The notes below the pieces were generated by a model, which saw only the letters and a list, made by a program, of their open reading frames with translations, made no database searches and was not told the origin of the DNA. Made by a program: the position numbers and the translations under genes. DNA of 64,000 nt from NCBI RefSeq assembly GCF_003234855.1, contig NZ_QKTO01000003.1, forward strand, positions 310,001 through 374,000, given 5' to 3'. The stretch is from Curtobacterium sp. MCBD17_032. GTDB lineage: Bacteria; Actinomycetota; Actinomycetes; Actinomycetales; Microbacteriaceae. Shown here piece after piece: positions 48,664 through 58,029 of the stretch. Within the stretch, counting starts at the first letter, position 1. Each line of letters opens with the position of its first letter.

Positions 48664-49677
48664 ATGGCCGTCGTCCCGATCACCCTCGTCTCCGCCCTCC
48701 ACGACGTCGACGCCGCACGCATCGCCGCGCGACTGTCCGACGGGCACCGGATGCACGCCGCCGGCAGCGCGTCCGTCGCAGCACGAGCCGTGGCGGACCG
48801 GGCCGAGCGCCTCACCGACGTCTGCGGCCCCGGTGCGCGGCACTCGCTCGTCGTCACCCTGCCGGTCGGCGGCGACGCCCGCGCCGTCGGGATGATGCTC
48901 GCGAACGCGGCCCGGGCCGAGCGGGGCGACGACCGCGTGCTCCGTCACGTGGTGTCCGTGCTCCGCGCCGACGAGGCCGAGCACCTGCTCTGGTCCGGCG
49001 TCGACGACGCGTTCGTCGCCGGCGAGCGGCTCGCGGCACTGGTCGAGTACGCGACCGTCATCGTGCTCGACCGCACCGACCGCCTGCCCCCGGCACGGCG
49101 CCGGGCCCTGGTCGCCCTCGTCCACCGCTGTGCGCCGTCGGCGGTCGTCCTCGCCGACGAGCGGGTGCACAGCGCGGACGACCTCCCGGCGTCGAACAGC
49201 GGCGCGACCCGGGTGCTCGCCGGTGCTGCCGGGTGGATGCGCGCCCTGTCCACCGGAGCCGACGACGTCGACCGTCCGGCCACGGACGGACTCACTGCGC
49301 TGCGCTACCGTGATCCGCTGCCGTTCCACCCGTCCCGACTGGCGGACGTCGTGGCACACGACCTGGCAGCCGGCCCGGACGGTCGGGTGCTGCGCTCCCG
49401 GGGGTTCTTCCGCCTCGCGTCCCGTCCCGACCACGTCGGCTCCTGGTCGAGCGTCGGGGCGATGCTCGCGCTCGATCCGACCGCGAACCCGTCCTGGGAC
49501 GAGGACGCCCCGATCGGGCAGGCGCTCTGGTTCGTCGGCGAGGACCTGCACGCCGAGCGCCTCACACGGGCACTCGACGGCGCGCTCATCACCCCGGCAG
49601 AGCTCCTCGCCGGACCGGACCTGTGGCGGTCCTGGGCCGACCCGTTCCCGGTGTGGCCCGTCCTCGGCCGCGACTGA
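48664..49677 (+). CDS. CobW C-terminal-domain protein lacking a Walker A loop
   Basis: 337 residues. The C-terminal half has CobW_C character ([59 protein letters not shown]) and [32 protein letters not shown] corresponds to the GTPase core, but the N-terminus ([20 protein letters not shown]) has no GxxGxGKT loop and the CXCC zinc motif is not seen. It may be a GTP-independent zinc handler. Leaderless start after TACCGT, Zur-like box upstream. Confidence 0.8.
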   Translation: MAVVPITLVSALHDVDAARIAARLSDGHRMHAAGSASVAARAVADRAERLTDVCGPGARHSLVVTLPVGGDARAVGMMLANAARAERGDDRVLRHVVSVLRADEAEHLLWSGVDDAFVAGERLAALVEYATVIVLDRTDRLPPARRRALVALVHRCAPSAVVLADERVHSADDLPASNSGATRVLAGAAGWMRALSTGADDVDRPATDGLTALRYRDPLPFHPSRLADVVAHDLAAGPDGRVLRSRGFFRLASRPDHVGSWSSVGAMLALDPTANPSWDEDAPIGQALWFVGEDLHAERLTRALDGALITPAELLAGPDLWRSWADPFPVWPVLGRD

Positions 49678-49698
49678 CGCAGAGCCGTCCGCGGCTGC

Positions 49699-49704
49699 TA
49701 GCGT
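49699..49704 (+). promoter_or_regulatory. -10 element of DinB-like gene
   Basis: TAGCGT, six bases before the GTG at 49711. Confidence 0.5.
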
Positions 49705-49710
49705 CTCGCC

Positions 49711-50235
49711 GTGGCGATCGAACCGGACACGAAGAACTGGACCTGGGTCATCGATGCGGCGTGCCCGGACTGCGGCTTCGACGGCAGTGCGGTGACGATC
49801 GGGGACGTCCCGGGCATCATCGACGCGAACACGGACGGCTGGCCCGAGCAGCTGGACCGCCCGGACGTGCGGGAGCGCCCGGACGGGTCGACCTGGTCGC
49901 CGCTCGAGTACGGCGCCCACGTCCGTGACGTGCACCGGAAGATGACGGAACGCCTCGAGCTGATGCTCGCCGAGGACGACCCGCTCTTCCCGAACTGGGA
50001 CCAGGACGCGACCGCGGTCGCCGACCGGTACGGCGAGCAGGACCCCGCGACCGTCGCCCGCGAGCTCCGTGCCGCCGCCGACCGCGCCGTGGCGGCCTTC
50101 GGCGCGGTGTCCGACGACCAGCTCGACCGGACCGGGCGCCGCTCGGACGGCAGCGGCTTCACGGTCGCCACGCTCGCCGTGTACTACGCGCACGACCCCG
50201 TCCACCACCTGTGGGACGTGCGCCGGACCAGCTGA
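49711..50235 (+). CDS. DinB/mycothiol-dependent metalloenzyme-like protein
   Basis: 174 residues, four-helix DinB-like pattern: WSPLEYGAHVRDVHRKMTERLELMLAED, VARELRAAADRAVAAFGAV, VATLAVYYAHDPVHHLWDVRR. Histidines in HVRDVH and HDPVHH are placed to bind one metal. Such proteins use mycothiol as thiol cofactor in actinobacteria; substrate unknown. GTG start. Confidence 0.78.
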   Translation: MAIEPDTKNWTWVIDAACPDCGFDGSAVTIGDVPGIIDANTDGWPEQLDRPDVRERPDGSTWSPLEYGAHVRDVHRKMTERLELMLAEDDPLFPNWDQDATAVADRYGEQDPATVARELRAAADRAVAAFGAVSDDQLDRTGRRSDGSGFTVATLAVYYAHDPVHHLWDVRRTS

Positions 50236-50261
50236 GCGGACCGGGCCGCCCCGACCGGACG

Positions 50262-51272
50262 TCAGGCGAGCGCGTCGAGCAGTGCCCGCGCGGTCGCCGC
50301 GTCGGTGACCAGTTCGTTGACGAGCCGCCCGCGCACGGCGCTGATGATGCTGGGCACCTTCACGGCGCCGACGGCGACACCGACCGCGTGCGGCACCGCG
50401 GCGAGGACCTCGCGCGAGGTCCGGACCATCCGCTCGCTGCCGGGGAACTCGATCGCCTCGCCGTCCGGACCGGTGAAGTTCAGGCACACGTCCCCGGTCG
50501 CGCGGTCGAACACCACGTCGTCGACGGGCAGCCCGCGCGCCATCGCGTCACGGGTCGCGACCGGCGCGCCGATGCCGAGGATCGCGCCCGTCGCGCGCCC
50601 CCAGAGGCCGACGACGTGCTGGAACGCCGGGTCCTCGTCCAGGGAGGCCCGGAGCGCCTCCGACGGGAGCGCCTGCGCGAACAGGAAGGTCGGGATCGCC
50701 CCCGACCGTTCCGCGGCCGCCCGGGTGATCTCGTTGGTCTGGAACCACTGGTTCGGGTCGGCCTGGCCGCCGACGGTCGGCACGAGCTGCACACCGGGCA
50801 TGGGCGGCACCACGCTGTGCGCGATGGCATGCACCGTGCTGCCGGAGGACACCAGGACCGCGTCCCCGGGGGCGAGGTGCATGGCCTCGACCGCCGCGGC
50901 GACCGGCTCCGCGAGGTCCACGCCGAGCGTCGCCGTGTGCGTGACGGCCGCGAGGTACACCGCCTGGAGCCCGAGCACGACCCGCAGCCGCTCGGCCAGG
51001 ACGGCGGTCTCGTCCTGGAACGGGTCGACGACCTCGATCCGGACGAGCCCGGCGCGGCGGGCCTCGGACACCAGGCGGCTGACGGTCGGGCGCGAGACGC
51101 CCAGGCGGTGCGCGATCTCGTTCTGGGTGGCGTCCTCGAGGTAGTACATCCGAGCGGCCTGGTACACCGTGTCGAGCGGGAACCGGGAGCGGGGGCCGTC
51201 GCCGACGGGGACCGGTGCCTCCGTCGGCGGACCGCCGGTGGGCGCGGGGTCGGACGGACTCGTTCCGGACAT
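50262..51272 (-). CDS. SorC/DeoR-type sugar-binding regulator (tetritol locus)
   Basis: 336 residues from MSGTSP. HTH at about residues 35-75 (VYQAARMYYLEDATQNEIAHRLGVSRPTVSRLVSEARRAGLVRIEV), then a SorC effector domain (LVSSGSTVHAIAHSVVPPMPGVQLVPTVGG, AAVPHAVGVAVGAVK). An upstream GTG at 51323 is possible. It sits beside the SDR gene and is the likely regulator of 51346-55853 through CGGGTAACATACCCG. Confidence 0.85.
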   Translation of the reverse strand: MSGTSPSDPAPTGGPPTEAPVPVGDGPRSRFPLDTVYQAARMYYLEDATQNEIAHRLGVSRPTVSRLVSEARRAGLVRIEVVDPFQDETAVLAERLRVVLGLQAVYLAAVTHTATLGVDLAEPVAAAVEAMHLAPGDAVLVSSGSTVHAIAHSVVPPMPGVQLVPTVGGQADPNQWFQTNEITRAAAERSGAIPTFLFAQALPSEALRASLDEDPAFQHVVGLWGRATGAILGIGAPVATRDAMARGLPVDDVVFDRATGDVCLNFTGPDGEAIEFPGSERMVRTSREVLAAVPHAVGVAVGAVKVPSIISAVRGRLVNELVTDAATARALLDALA

Positions 51273-51345
51273 CGAGCGCGGGCCTCCCGGGGTGGTGCCG
51301 TCGGCCGGGTGCCGGGACGACACCGCGATCGTAGCGCCGACCGTC

Positions 51346-52200
51346 CTAGCGGATGGTGAAGCCGCCGTCGACCCGGAGGTCGGCGCCGTTCACCATCCCT
51401 GCCGACTCACCGGCCAGGAAGAGCACGGCGGCGGCGATCTCGTCCGGCGTCGCGAACCGTCCGGTCGGGATCTCGTCCTGGTGCCGCAGGCCCGCCTCGT
51501 TCGCCCAGGCGGACCGACCGAGGGCGGTGAGCACGACGGTCGGGGACACGGTGTTGACGGTCACGCCGCGGCGCCCCCACTCGAGCGCGAGCACGCGGGT
51601 CAGACCGAGCAGACCGGCCTTCGACGCGCAGTAGGCGGCGTGGCCGTCGATCCCGACGTGCGCGGCCTGGGATGCGATGGTCACGACCCGCCCGTGTCCC
51701 GCGGCGAGCATGTGCCGGCCGACCGCCTGCGTCACGCGGTACGTGCCGGTCAGGTTGACCTCGAGCGTCCGGGCCCACGCGTCGGGCGCGAGGTCCTCCG
51801 CCGGGGCCAGGGCGACGATGCCCGCGCAGTTGACCAGGACGTCGACGCGACCGGCGACGGCGAGGACCTCGGCGACGGCCGTGTCGACCGAGCCCTGGTC
51901 GGCGACGTCGCACGCGACCCCGAGGTGACCGTGACCGGGCAGCTCCGACGCGGCCGCGGTCGACGCGTCCGCACGGACGTCGAGGACGGCGACCCGCGCT
52001 CCGCGTCCGGCGAGCGCGCGGGCGACGGCGTTGCCGATGCCGGACGCGCCACCGGTGACGACCGCCACGCGGTCCGTGAACGGGTTCGTGTGGTCGACGT
52101 GGTCCGGCCCCGGACGCAGCGACGCGGCGACGTCGGCCGACGGCGCTGCCGGGTCCGTCGTGGGACCGGTGGACGGGTGGTGGTTCTCGATCGCGGACAT
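51346..52200 (-). CDS. SDR polyol dehydrogenase, candidate D-threitol dehydrogenase
   Basis: 284 residues. NAD site VVTGGASGIGNAVARALAGRGARVAVLD, VLVNCAGIV, catalytic Ser in IASQAAH and YCASKAG (Tyr, Lys). An N-terminal extension of about 40 residues precedes the Rossmann start. Diverges from a sugar-alcohol MFS permease and erythrulose-kinase/isomerase-type genes, so oxidation of a tetritol to erythrulose is the best guess. TATGTT seven bases before the ATG fits a leaderless start. Confidence 0.82.
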   Translation of the reverse strand: MSAIENHHPSTGPTTDPAAPSADVAASLRPGPDHVDHTNPFTDRVAVVTGGASGIGNAVARALAGRGARVAVLDVRADASTAAASELPGHGHLGVACDVADQGSVDTAVAEVLAVAGRVDVLVNCAGIVALAPAEDLAPDAWARTLEVNLTGTYRVTQAVGRHMLAAGHGRVVTIASQAAHVGIDGHAAYCASKAGLLGLTRVLALEWGRRGVTVNTVSPTVVLTALGRSAWANEAGLRHQDEIPTGRFATPDEIAAAVLFLAGESAGMVNGADLRVDGGFTIR

Positions 52201-52202
52201 GA

Positions 52203-52217
52203 CGGGTAACATACCCG
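52203..52217. promoter_or_regulatory. Operator CGGGTA-ACA-TACCCG
   Basis: Perfect 6+6 inverted repeat with a 3-bp centre between the divergent SDR and MFS genes, overlapping the SDR -10 (TATGTT). Likely site for the neighbouring SorC regulator. Confidence 0.75.
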
Positions 52218-52247
52218 ATGTCAGATACCGCTGCGATCGAGAGAGCC

Positions 52248-53570
52248 ATGTCAACGACGACGAACCCACTCCTGCGCACTGCGCCCACGCCCACCACCGC
52301 TCCCGCCCCCGGTCGCCTCGACCGGCTCGGGATCCCCCGTCCCCTCGCCCTCGGCTTCCTCGGCGTCCTGGTCGTGATGACCGGGGTCGGTGTCGAGTCG
52401 AACTTCGTGACCCCGCACATGGTCGCCGTGCTCGGCAGTCCGCCGGCCACGGTCGCCACGATCGTGACCGGCGCGAGCCTCGCCACGCTCGTCGGCAGCT
52501 ACCTGTCCGGCGCGTTGGCCGACCTGCTCGGTCCACGACCGGTGATGACCCTCGGCGTCGCCGTCTGGGTCGTCTTCGAGCTCCTGTTCCTCGGGGCCCT
52601 CCACCTCGGCAGCGTGCCGCTCACCGCGGTGGCGTACACGCTCCGCGGACTCGGTCACCCGCTCGCCGCCTTCGCGTTCCTGGTCTGGGTGAACGTCACC
52701 GCCCCCGTCGAACGCCGTGGCGCCGCCGTCGGGTGGTTCTACGTCGCCTTCACCGGCGGGCTGCCCACGCTCGGGTCGCTGTTCGCCCTCGGGACGATCC
52801 CGGTCCTCGGCGGTGGGGTCGTCGGGGAGACCGGCGCGATGACCGCCTCGATCGCCCTCGTCGTCGCCGGATGGGCGCTCGTGCGGTTCGGCGTCCGACT
52901 GCCGAGCGGCACCCAGCGCATCGCCCCGGCCGGCGAGAGCGCCTGGCGGGTCGTGACGAGCGGCGTCCGCCTGACCGCGACCCGGCCCCGCGTGCTCATG
53001 GGCTTCCTCGTCCGACTCGTCAACACCGCACCGGAGTTCGGCATGTTCGTCGTCCTGCCGGCCGTGATCGCCGACGAGCGCGGCTGGGGGCAGCAGCGCT
53101 GGCTCCTCATGACCGTCTGCGTGTACGCCACGAACATCCTCGTGAACGCCCTGTTCGGCTGGGTCGGCGACCGCATCGGGTGGGTCCGCACCGTCCGCTG
53201 GTTCGGCGTCGTCGGGTCCGCGGTCGGGCTGCTCGCCTGGTGGTACGTCCCACAGCTCGTCCCTGCCGGCTCCGACTGGGGCTACGTCGCCTCCGTCGTC
53301 GCCGGCTGTGTCTTCGGCTGCTCGCTCGCGGGCTTCGTCCCGATGGGCGCGATCATGCCCGCGCTGGAACCGCGCCACCGGGGCGCCGCGATGGCGATGT
53401 ACACGACCGCCGCGGGCGGGGCCGCGTTCCTCGGCACCGGGGTCGTCGCCGTCGTGTTCGCGCTCGGCGGCGGCGGCGCCGCCGTCACGTGGACGTTCGT
53501 CGGGCTCTACGCCTGCGCGTTCGTCATGGTCGGTCGACTCCACGTCCCGCAGCACGGCGAGGCCCACTGA
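52248..53570 (+). CDS. MFS permease, RbtT/DalT/CsbX type
   Basis: 440 residues, twelve membrane segments. LGIPRPLALGFLGVLVVMTGVGVESNFVTPHMVAVLG matches the start of CsbX/pentitol carriers. GALADLLGPRP is the A-like loop after helix 2. Family members import ribitol, arabinitol or tetritols. ATG at 52248 follows GAGAGAGCC; an in-frame ATG at 52218 is closer to the operator. Confidence 0.85.
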   Translation: MSTTTNPLLRTAPTPTTAPAPGRLDRLGIPRPLALGFLGVLVVMTGVGVESNFVTPHMVAVLGSPPATVATIVTGASLATLVGSYLSGALADLLGPRPVMTLGVAVWVVFELLFLGALHLGSVPLTAVAYTLRGLGHPLAAFAFLVWVNVTAPVERRGAAVGWFYVAFTGGLPTLGSLFALGTIPVLGGGVVGETGAMTASIALVVAGWALVRFGVRLPSGTQRIAPAGESAWRVVTSGVRLTATRPRVLMGFLVRLVNTAPEFGMFVVLPAVIADERGWGQQRWLLMTVCVYATNILVNALFGWVGDRIGWVRTVRWFGVVGSAVGLLAWWYVPQLVPAGSDWGYVASVVAGCVFGCSLAGFVPMGAIMPALEPRHRGAAMAMYTTAAGGAAFLGTGVVAVVFALGGGGAAVTWTFVGLYACAFVMVGRLHVPQHGEAH

Positions 53571-53622
53571 CCGACATGACCCCACCCCTTCCCATCCACC
53601 CGTCCCCCGAGGAGGACCGCAC

Positions 53623-55395
53623 ATGACCACGATCTGCGACGAACCGGACGAGTTCGCCGAGGACCAGCTCGCCGGCTGGCTCGCCCTGTACGCCGACCGC
53701 GTCCGTGGGGTGACCGGCGGCGTCATGACGCTGCCGACGGCCGGCGCCGCCCCGCAGGTCGCGGTCGTCATCGGCGGCGGCTCCGGTCACTACCCCGCCT
53801 TCAGCGGCCTGGTCGGCCCCGGGCTCGCGACCGGCGCGGTCGTCGGGAACGTCTTCACGTCGCCGTCCGCGGCCCAGGTGTACTCCGTGGCCCGGGCCGC
53901 CGACCAGGGCCGCGGCGTCGTCCTCTGCTTCGGCAACTACGCCGGCGACACGATGAACTTCGGGATCGCCGCCGAACGGCTCCGCGCCGCCGGCGTCGAC
54001 ACGCGGGTCGTCGTGGTCACGGACGACGTCGCCTCGGCGGACGAGGTCGACCGACGCCGCGGCATCGCGGGCGACTTCGCCGTCGTCAAGGCCATGGGTG
54101 CCGCAGCGGCAGCCGGGGCCCCGCTCGACGAGGTCGAACGGGTCGGCCGACACGCGAACGACCGCACCCGGACGATCGGGGTCGCCTTCTCCGGGTGCAC
54201 GCTGCCCGGCGCGGTCGAGCCGCTCTTCACGGTACCGGCGGGACACCTCGGGCTCGGACTCGGGATCCACGGCGAGCCGGGCATCCGCGACGTCCCGCTC
54301 GTCCCGGCCCGGCAGCTCGCGCAGCTCCTCGTCGACCGGCTGCTCGCGGAGCGTCCGACCGGGGTCGCGGCGGGCGGTCGGGTCGCCCCGGTCCTGAACG
54401 GCCTCGGCGACACGAAGTACGAGGAACTGTTCCTGCTCTGGGGACGCATCGCGCCCCTGCTCGAGCAGGCCGGGCTCGAGGTCGTCGAGCCCGAGGTCGG
54501 CGAACTCGTCACGAGCCTGGACATGGGCGGGTGCTCGCTCACCCTGCAGTGGCTCGACGACGACCTCGAAGGCCTCTGGCTGGCCGACGCGTACGCGCCC
54601 GCCTACCGCAAGGTGGCCGCGCCCGTCGCGGCCCTCGTCCCGGTCGCGGTCGGGACCGAGACGGCTGCCGGCGCGACGGTCGTGCCGGACGCGACCCGAG
54701 CCTCCCGGGAAGCCGCCGAGACGGTCCGCACGGTCGTCGCTGCGATGGACCGGTTGCTCCGCGAGCAGGAGCACGAGCTCGGTCGCATCGACGCCGTGGC
54801 CGGCGACGGAGACCACGGACGCGGGATGGTGAAGGGCGTCGGTGCGGCACGCCGCGTGGTCGACGCCACGAACGCGGACGCCGGCGTCGCGTTCCTGCTC
54901 GGGCGCGCCGGGGAGGCCTGGGCGGCGGAGGCCGGCGGCACCTCCGGCGTGCTCTGGGGTGCCGCACTCGAGGCCTTCGGTGCCGCGCTCGGCGACGACG
55001 TCGACGAGGTCACGCCGCCGCTCGTGGTCGCTGCAGCCCGCGCCTTCGCCGACGCGATCATCCAGCTCGGACGGGCACGACGCGGCGACAAGACGCTGCT
55101 CGACGCCCTGCTGCCGTTCGTGGACGCCCTCGACACCGACGTCCGCGCGGGCGTCCCGCTCCCGGAGGCCTGGGCCGCAGCCGCCGAGGTCGCCCGGCTC
55201 GAGGCCACGGCCACCGCCACGCTGTCGCCGCGCGTCGGACGAGCCAGGCCGCTCGCCGAGAAGAGCGTCGGCACCCCCGACGCCGGAGCCGTGTCGATGG
55301 GCATGGTCCTCACCCGGGTCGGCGAGGTCCTCGCCGCACGACGCGACGGCACCACCACCACGACCGCCACCACCACAGGAGGAGTGCACGCATGA
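53623..55395 (+). CDS. DhaK-DhaL fused ATP-dependent kinase (candidate erythrulose kinase)
   Basis: 590 residues. DhaK domain (1-335): [95 protein letters not shown]. DhaL domain (about 385-570): [18 protein letters not shown] (Mg-ATP acids), [32 protein letters not shown]. This arrangement is dihydroxyacetone kinase; in tetritol loci the same family phosphorylates D- or L-erythrulose (DerK/LerK). Ends with a Thr-rich tail. ATGA overlap with the isomerase gene. Confidence 0.88.
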   Translation: MTTICDEPDEFAEDQLAGWLALYADRVRGVTGGVMTLPTAGAAPQVAVVIGGGSGHYPAFSGLVGPGLATGAVVGNVFTSPSAAQVYSVARAADQGRGVVLCFGNYAGDTMNFGIAAERLRAAGVDTRVVVVTDDVASADEVDRRRGIAGDFAVVKAMGAAAAAGAPLDEVERVGRHANDRTRTIGVAFSGCTLPGAVEPLFTVPAGHLGLGLGIHGEPGIRDVPLVPARQLAQLLVDRLLAERPTGVAAGGRVAPVLNGLGDTKYEELFLLWGRIAPLLEQAGLEVVEPEVGELVTSLDMGGCSLTLQWLDDDLEGLWLADAYAPAYRKVAAPVAALVPVAVGTETAAGATVVPDATRASREAAETVRTVVAAMDRLLREQEHELGRIDAVAGDGDHGRGMVKGVGAARRVVDATNADAGVAFLLGRAGEAWAAEAGGTSGVLWGAALEAFGAALGDDVDEVTPPLVVAAARAFADAIIQLGRARRGDKTLLDALLPFVDALDTDVRAGVPLPEAWAAAAEVARLEATATATLSPRVGRARPLAEKSVGTPDAGAVSMGMVLTRVGEVLAARRDGTTTTTATTTGGVHA

Positions 55396-55853
55396 CGTTC
55401 CGCATCGTGACCGGCTCGGACGACGCCGGCTTCACACTCAAGGAGGTGCTGCGCGCCGACCTCGCGGCGGATCCCCGGGTCCGAGCCGTCGTCGACGTGG
55501 GTGTCGACGCCGACGGACACACCGCCTACCCCCACGTCGCCGTCGAAGCCGCGCGGCTCGTCGCCGCCGGGGACGCCGACCGGGCGCTGCTCGTCTGCGG
55601 CACGGGCCTCGGGGTGGCGATCAGTGCGAACAAGGTCCCCGGGATCCGGGCCGTGACCGCACACGACCCGTTCAGCGTCGAGCGCTCGGTGCTGTCCAAC
55701 GACGCGCAGGTGCTCTGCCTCGGGCAGCGGGTCATCGGCACCGAGCTCGCCCGGCGGCTGGTGCGTGAGTGGCTCGGGTACACCTTCGACCCGGCATCGG
55801 CGAGCGCCGAGAAGGTCGAGGCGATCCGGTCGTACGAGCTGCCCGTCGGCTGA
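55392..55853 (+). CDS. RpiB/LacAB family isomerase (candidate erythrulose-4-P isomerase)
   Basis: 153 residues: [74 protein letters not shown] with the catalytic Cys in CGTGLG, and [15 protein letters not shown]. RpiB-type enzymes interconvert aldose and ketose phosphates; in tetritol pathways they convert erythrulose-4-P to erythrose-4-P. Coupled by ATGA to the kinase gene. Confidence 0.88.
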   Translation: MTFRIVTGSDDAGFTLKEVLRADLAADPRVRAVVDVGVDADGHTAYPHVAVEAARLVAAGDADRALLVCGTGLGVAISANKVPGIRAVTAHDPFSVERSVLSNDAQVLCLGQRVIGTELARRLVREWLGYTFDPASASAEKVEAIRSYELPVG

Positions 55854-55861
55854 CCGGACGG

Positions 55862-55902
55862 ACGCTGTGCTCCGGTCGCCCGACCCGGCCGGAGCACAGC
55901 GT
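55862..55902. terminator. Intrinsic-type hairpin after the tetritol genes
   Basis: ACGCTGTGCTCCGG (55862-55875) pairs perfectly with CCGGAGCACAGCGT (55889-55902), 14 bp with a 13-nt loop, shortly after the isomerase stop. Confidence 0.85.
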
Positions 55903-55981
55903 TCTGTCGGCTGTCGGACGTACCGTGCTCCCGACTCCGATGCACCACCGCGGGTCCGATGCTCGACCGAGGGGAACCCCC

Positions 55982-57043
55982 ATGAAGAAGTCCGTCTGGC
56001 TGCCGGCACTCATCGCGCCCGTCGTCGTCGCCGGGGCCGTCGCCGCTCCGGCACTGGCGAACGCCGCCGCCACGCCCGTCGCGGGCGCGGACCCGACCGC
56101 CGCCGCGGTCATCGCCAGCATCGCCGGGTCCTCGGACGCGCAGTACTCGGCGAAGCTCTCGCAGACGAGCGACCTCGGGCTGCCGGAACTGCCCACGGGC
56201 TCCGGGGGCTCGTCGCTCGAAGGGGACGCGTCGGACGCCCTCGGTCTCCTCACCGCGTCGCACACCGCCCGCGTCTACGTCGACGGCGCCGCGAAGCAGC
56301 GGGTGCAGGTCACCGAACAGCTCGCCGAGCAGGACCTCGTCCGCAACGGCGACACCGTGTGGACCTGGGACTCGGAGGAGCGCACCGCGACGAAGGTCAC
56401 GCTGCCGAGCCGCACCGCCCAGGCCCCGGGTCCCGGCACCACCACCCCGACCGACCTCGCCGAGCGGGCGATCGACGCGATCACGCCGACGACGGCGGTG
56501 TCGAAGCCGGTCGCGACCTCGGTCGCCGGCCACGACGCCTGGCTCCTGACGCTCACCCCGAAGTCCTCGGACACCCTCGTCGGCGCGGTGCAGATCGCCG
56601 TCGACCAGCAGACCGGACTGCCGCTGCGTGCGTCGGTGACCGCCGCGGGGAAGACCGATCCCGCGTTCCAGGTCGGCTTCACGAGTCTTGAGTACGGCGC
56701 ACCGGCAGCGCGGCTGTTCGACTTCACGCCGCCGACCGGCGCGGACGTCACCACGAAGGACCTCTCCGACGTCGACCCCGGCGCTCGCGGACACGGCGCC
56801 GCGGACGACGGCGGTGCGACGGTCACCGGCAGCGGATGGGACACCGTCGTGACCCTGCCCGCCGGGACCACCGTCCAGGCCGACCTCGGCTCGGACGCCT
56901 CCGGGCTCCTCGACCAGCTCACGACCGCGGTCGACGGCGGTCGCGCGGTGCAGACCTCGCTCGTCTCGGTGTACCTGACCGACGACGGCCGTGTCCTCGC
57001 CGGCGCGGTGCCGGTCGCGACGCTGGTCGCCGCCGCGACGTGA
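55982..57043 (+). CDS. Exported LolA/RseB-like protein
   Basis: 353 residues. Signal peptide (LPALIAPVVVAGAVAAPALANAAA) followed by repeated beta-strand segments of the LolA/RseB (lipoprotein-carrier-like) type: AQYSAKLSQTSDLG, RVYVDGAAKQRVQVTEQLAEQDLVRNGDTVWTWDSEERTATKV, AWLLTLTPKSSDTLVGAVQIAVDQQTGLPLR, and a C-terminal strand-rich region. In Gram-positives such proteins bind lipids or act as sensors. GTGA overlap ties it to an ABC transporter. Confidence 0.78.
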   Translation: MKKSVWLPALIAPVVVAGAVAAPALANAAATPVAGADPTAAAVIASIAGSSDAQYSAKLSQTSDLGLPELPTGSGGSSLEGDASDALGLLTASHTARVYVDGAAKQRVQVTEQLAEQDLVRNGDTVWTWDSEERTATKVTLPSRTAQAPGPGTTTPTDLAERAIDAITPTTAVSKPVATSVAGHDAWLLTLTPKSSDTLVGAVQIAVDQQTGLPLRASVTAAGKTDPAFQVGFTSLEYGAPAARLFDFTPPTGADVTTKDLSDVDPGARGHGAADDGGATVTGSGWDTVVTLPAGTTVQADLGSDASGLLDQLTTAVDGGRAVQTSLVSVYLTDDGRVLAGAVPVATLVAAAT

Positions 57044-58029
57044 CGACGGGGACGGACACCGAGGCCGCGCACCGGGAGACCACGGACACCCCGATCGAGC
57101 TGGCCATCCGCACGACCGGCCTCCGGAAGGTGTTCCGGAAGCAGCGCGCCGTGGACGGCATCGACCTCGCGGTGCCGCGTGGTTCGGTGTTCGGGTTCCT
57201 CGGGCCGAACGGCTCCGGCAAGACCACCACGATCCGGATGCTCCTGGGCCTGTCCAACGCCACGAGCGGCTCGATCGAGGTGCTCGGTGAGTCGATGCCG
57301 CGCGGACTGCACGCGGTGCTCCCCCGGGTCGGCGCACTCGTCGAGGGTCCGGCGTTCTACCCGTACCTGTCCGGCCGGGCGAACCTGTCCCGCTTCGACG
57401 CGGCCGACCCGACCTCCGATCCCCGCTCGCGGAAGGACCGGGTCGCACGGGCACTCGACCGCGTCGGTCTGACGCACGCCGCCGACAAGAAGGCGCACGC
57501 GTACTCGCTCGGCATGAAGCAACGCCTCGGACTGGCGAACGCGCTGCTCACCCCGCGCGAGCTCCTCGTGCTCGACGAGCCGACGAACGGCCTCGACCCG
57601 CAGGGCACCCGGGAGGTCCGGCACCTCATCCGTTCGCTGGCGGACGACGGCACGACGGTGTTCGTGTCGAGTCACCTGCTGGCCGAGATCGAACAGGTCT
57701 GCACGCACGCGGCCGTGATGCGGACCGGGTCGATCGTCGCGCAGGGCCCGCTGGACGACCTCCGTGCCGCCGGCGCGCGGACCGTCACCGTCCGGACCCC
57801 CGACATCGGTCAGGCCGGGGTCGTGCTCACCCGACTCGGTCTCGTGCCCCGGCGCGACGGCGGTTCGGACGTCCTGGTCGCCGACCTCACCGCCGCGGTC
57901 GAGCCGGAGACCATCACCGCCGAGCTCGTCCGTGCCGAGGTACGGGTGCGCGGCATCGCGGTCGGCGGCGGCACGCTCGAGGACCTGTTCGTCGCACTGA
58001 CCGGGGAGGGGTTCGATGTCGCAGGGTGA
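57040..58029 (+). CDS. ABC-2 type exporter ATPase
   Basis: 329 residues. Walker A GPNGSGKTT, SLGMKQRLGLANALL signature, Walker B LLVLDEPTNGLDP, and SSHLLAEI. BcrA/NodI-like. Begins with GTG overlapping the LolA-like stop by 4 bp and overlaps the permease by 14 bp. A C-terminal extension follows the ATPase core. Confidence 0.88.
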   Translation: MTTGTDTEAAHRETTDTPIELAIRTTGLRKVFRKQRAVDGIDLAVPRGSVFGFLGPNGSGKTTTIRMLLGLSNATSGSIEVLGESMPRGLHAVLPRVGALVEGPAFYPYLSGRANLSRFDAADPTSDPRSRKDRVARALDRVGLTHAADKKAHAYSLGMKQRLGLANALLTPRELLVLDEPTNGLDPQGTREVRHLIRSLADDGTTVFVSSHLLAEIEQVCTHAAVMRTGSIVAQGPLDDLRAAGARTVTVRTPDIGQAGVVLTRLGLVPRRDGGSDVLVADLTAAVEPETITAELVRAEVRVRGIAVGGGTLEDLFVALTGEGFDVAG

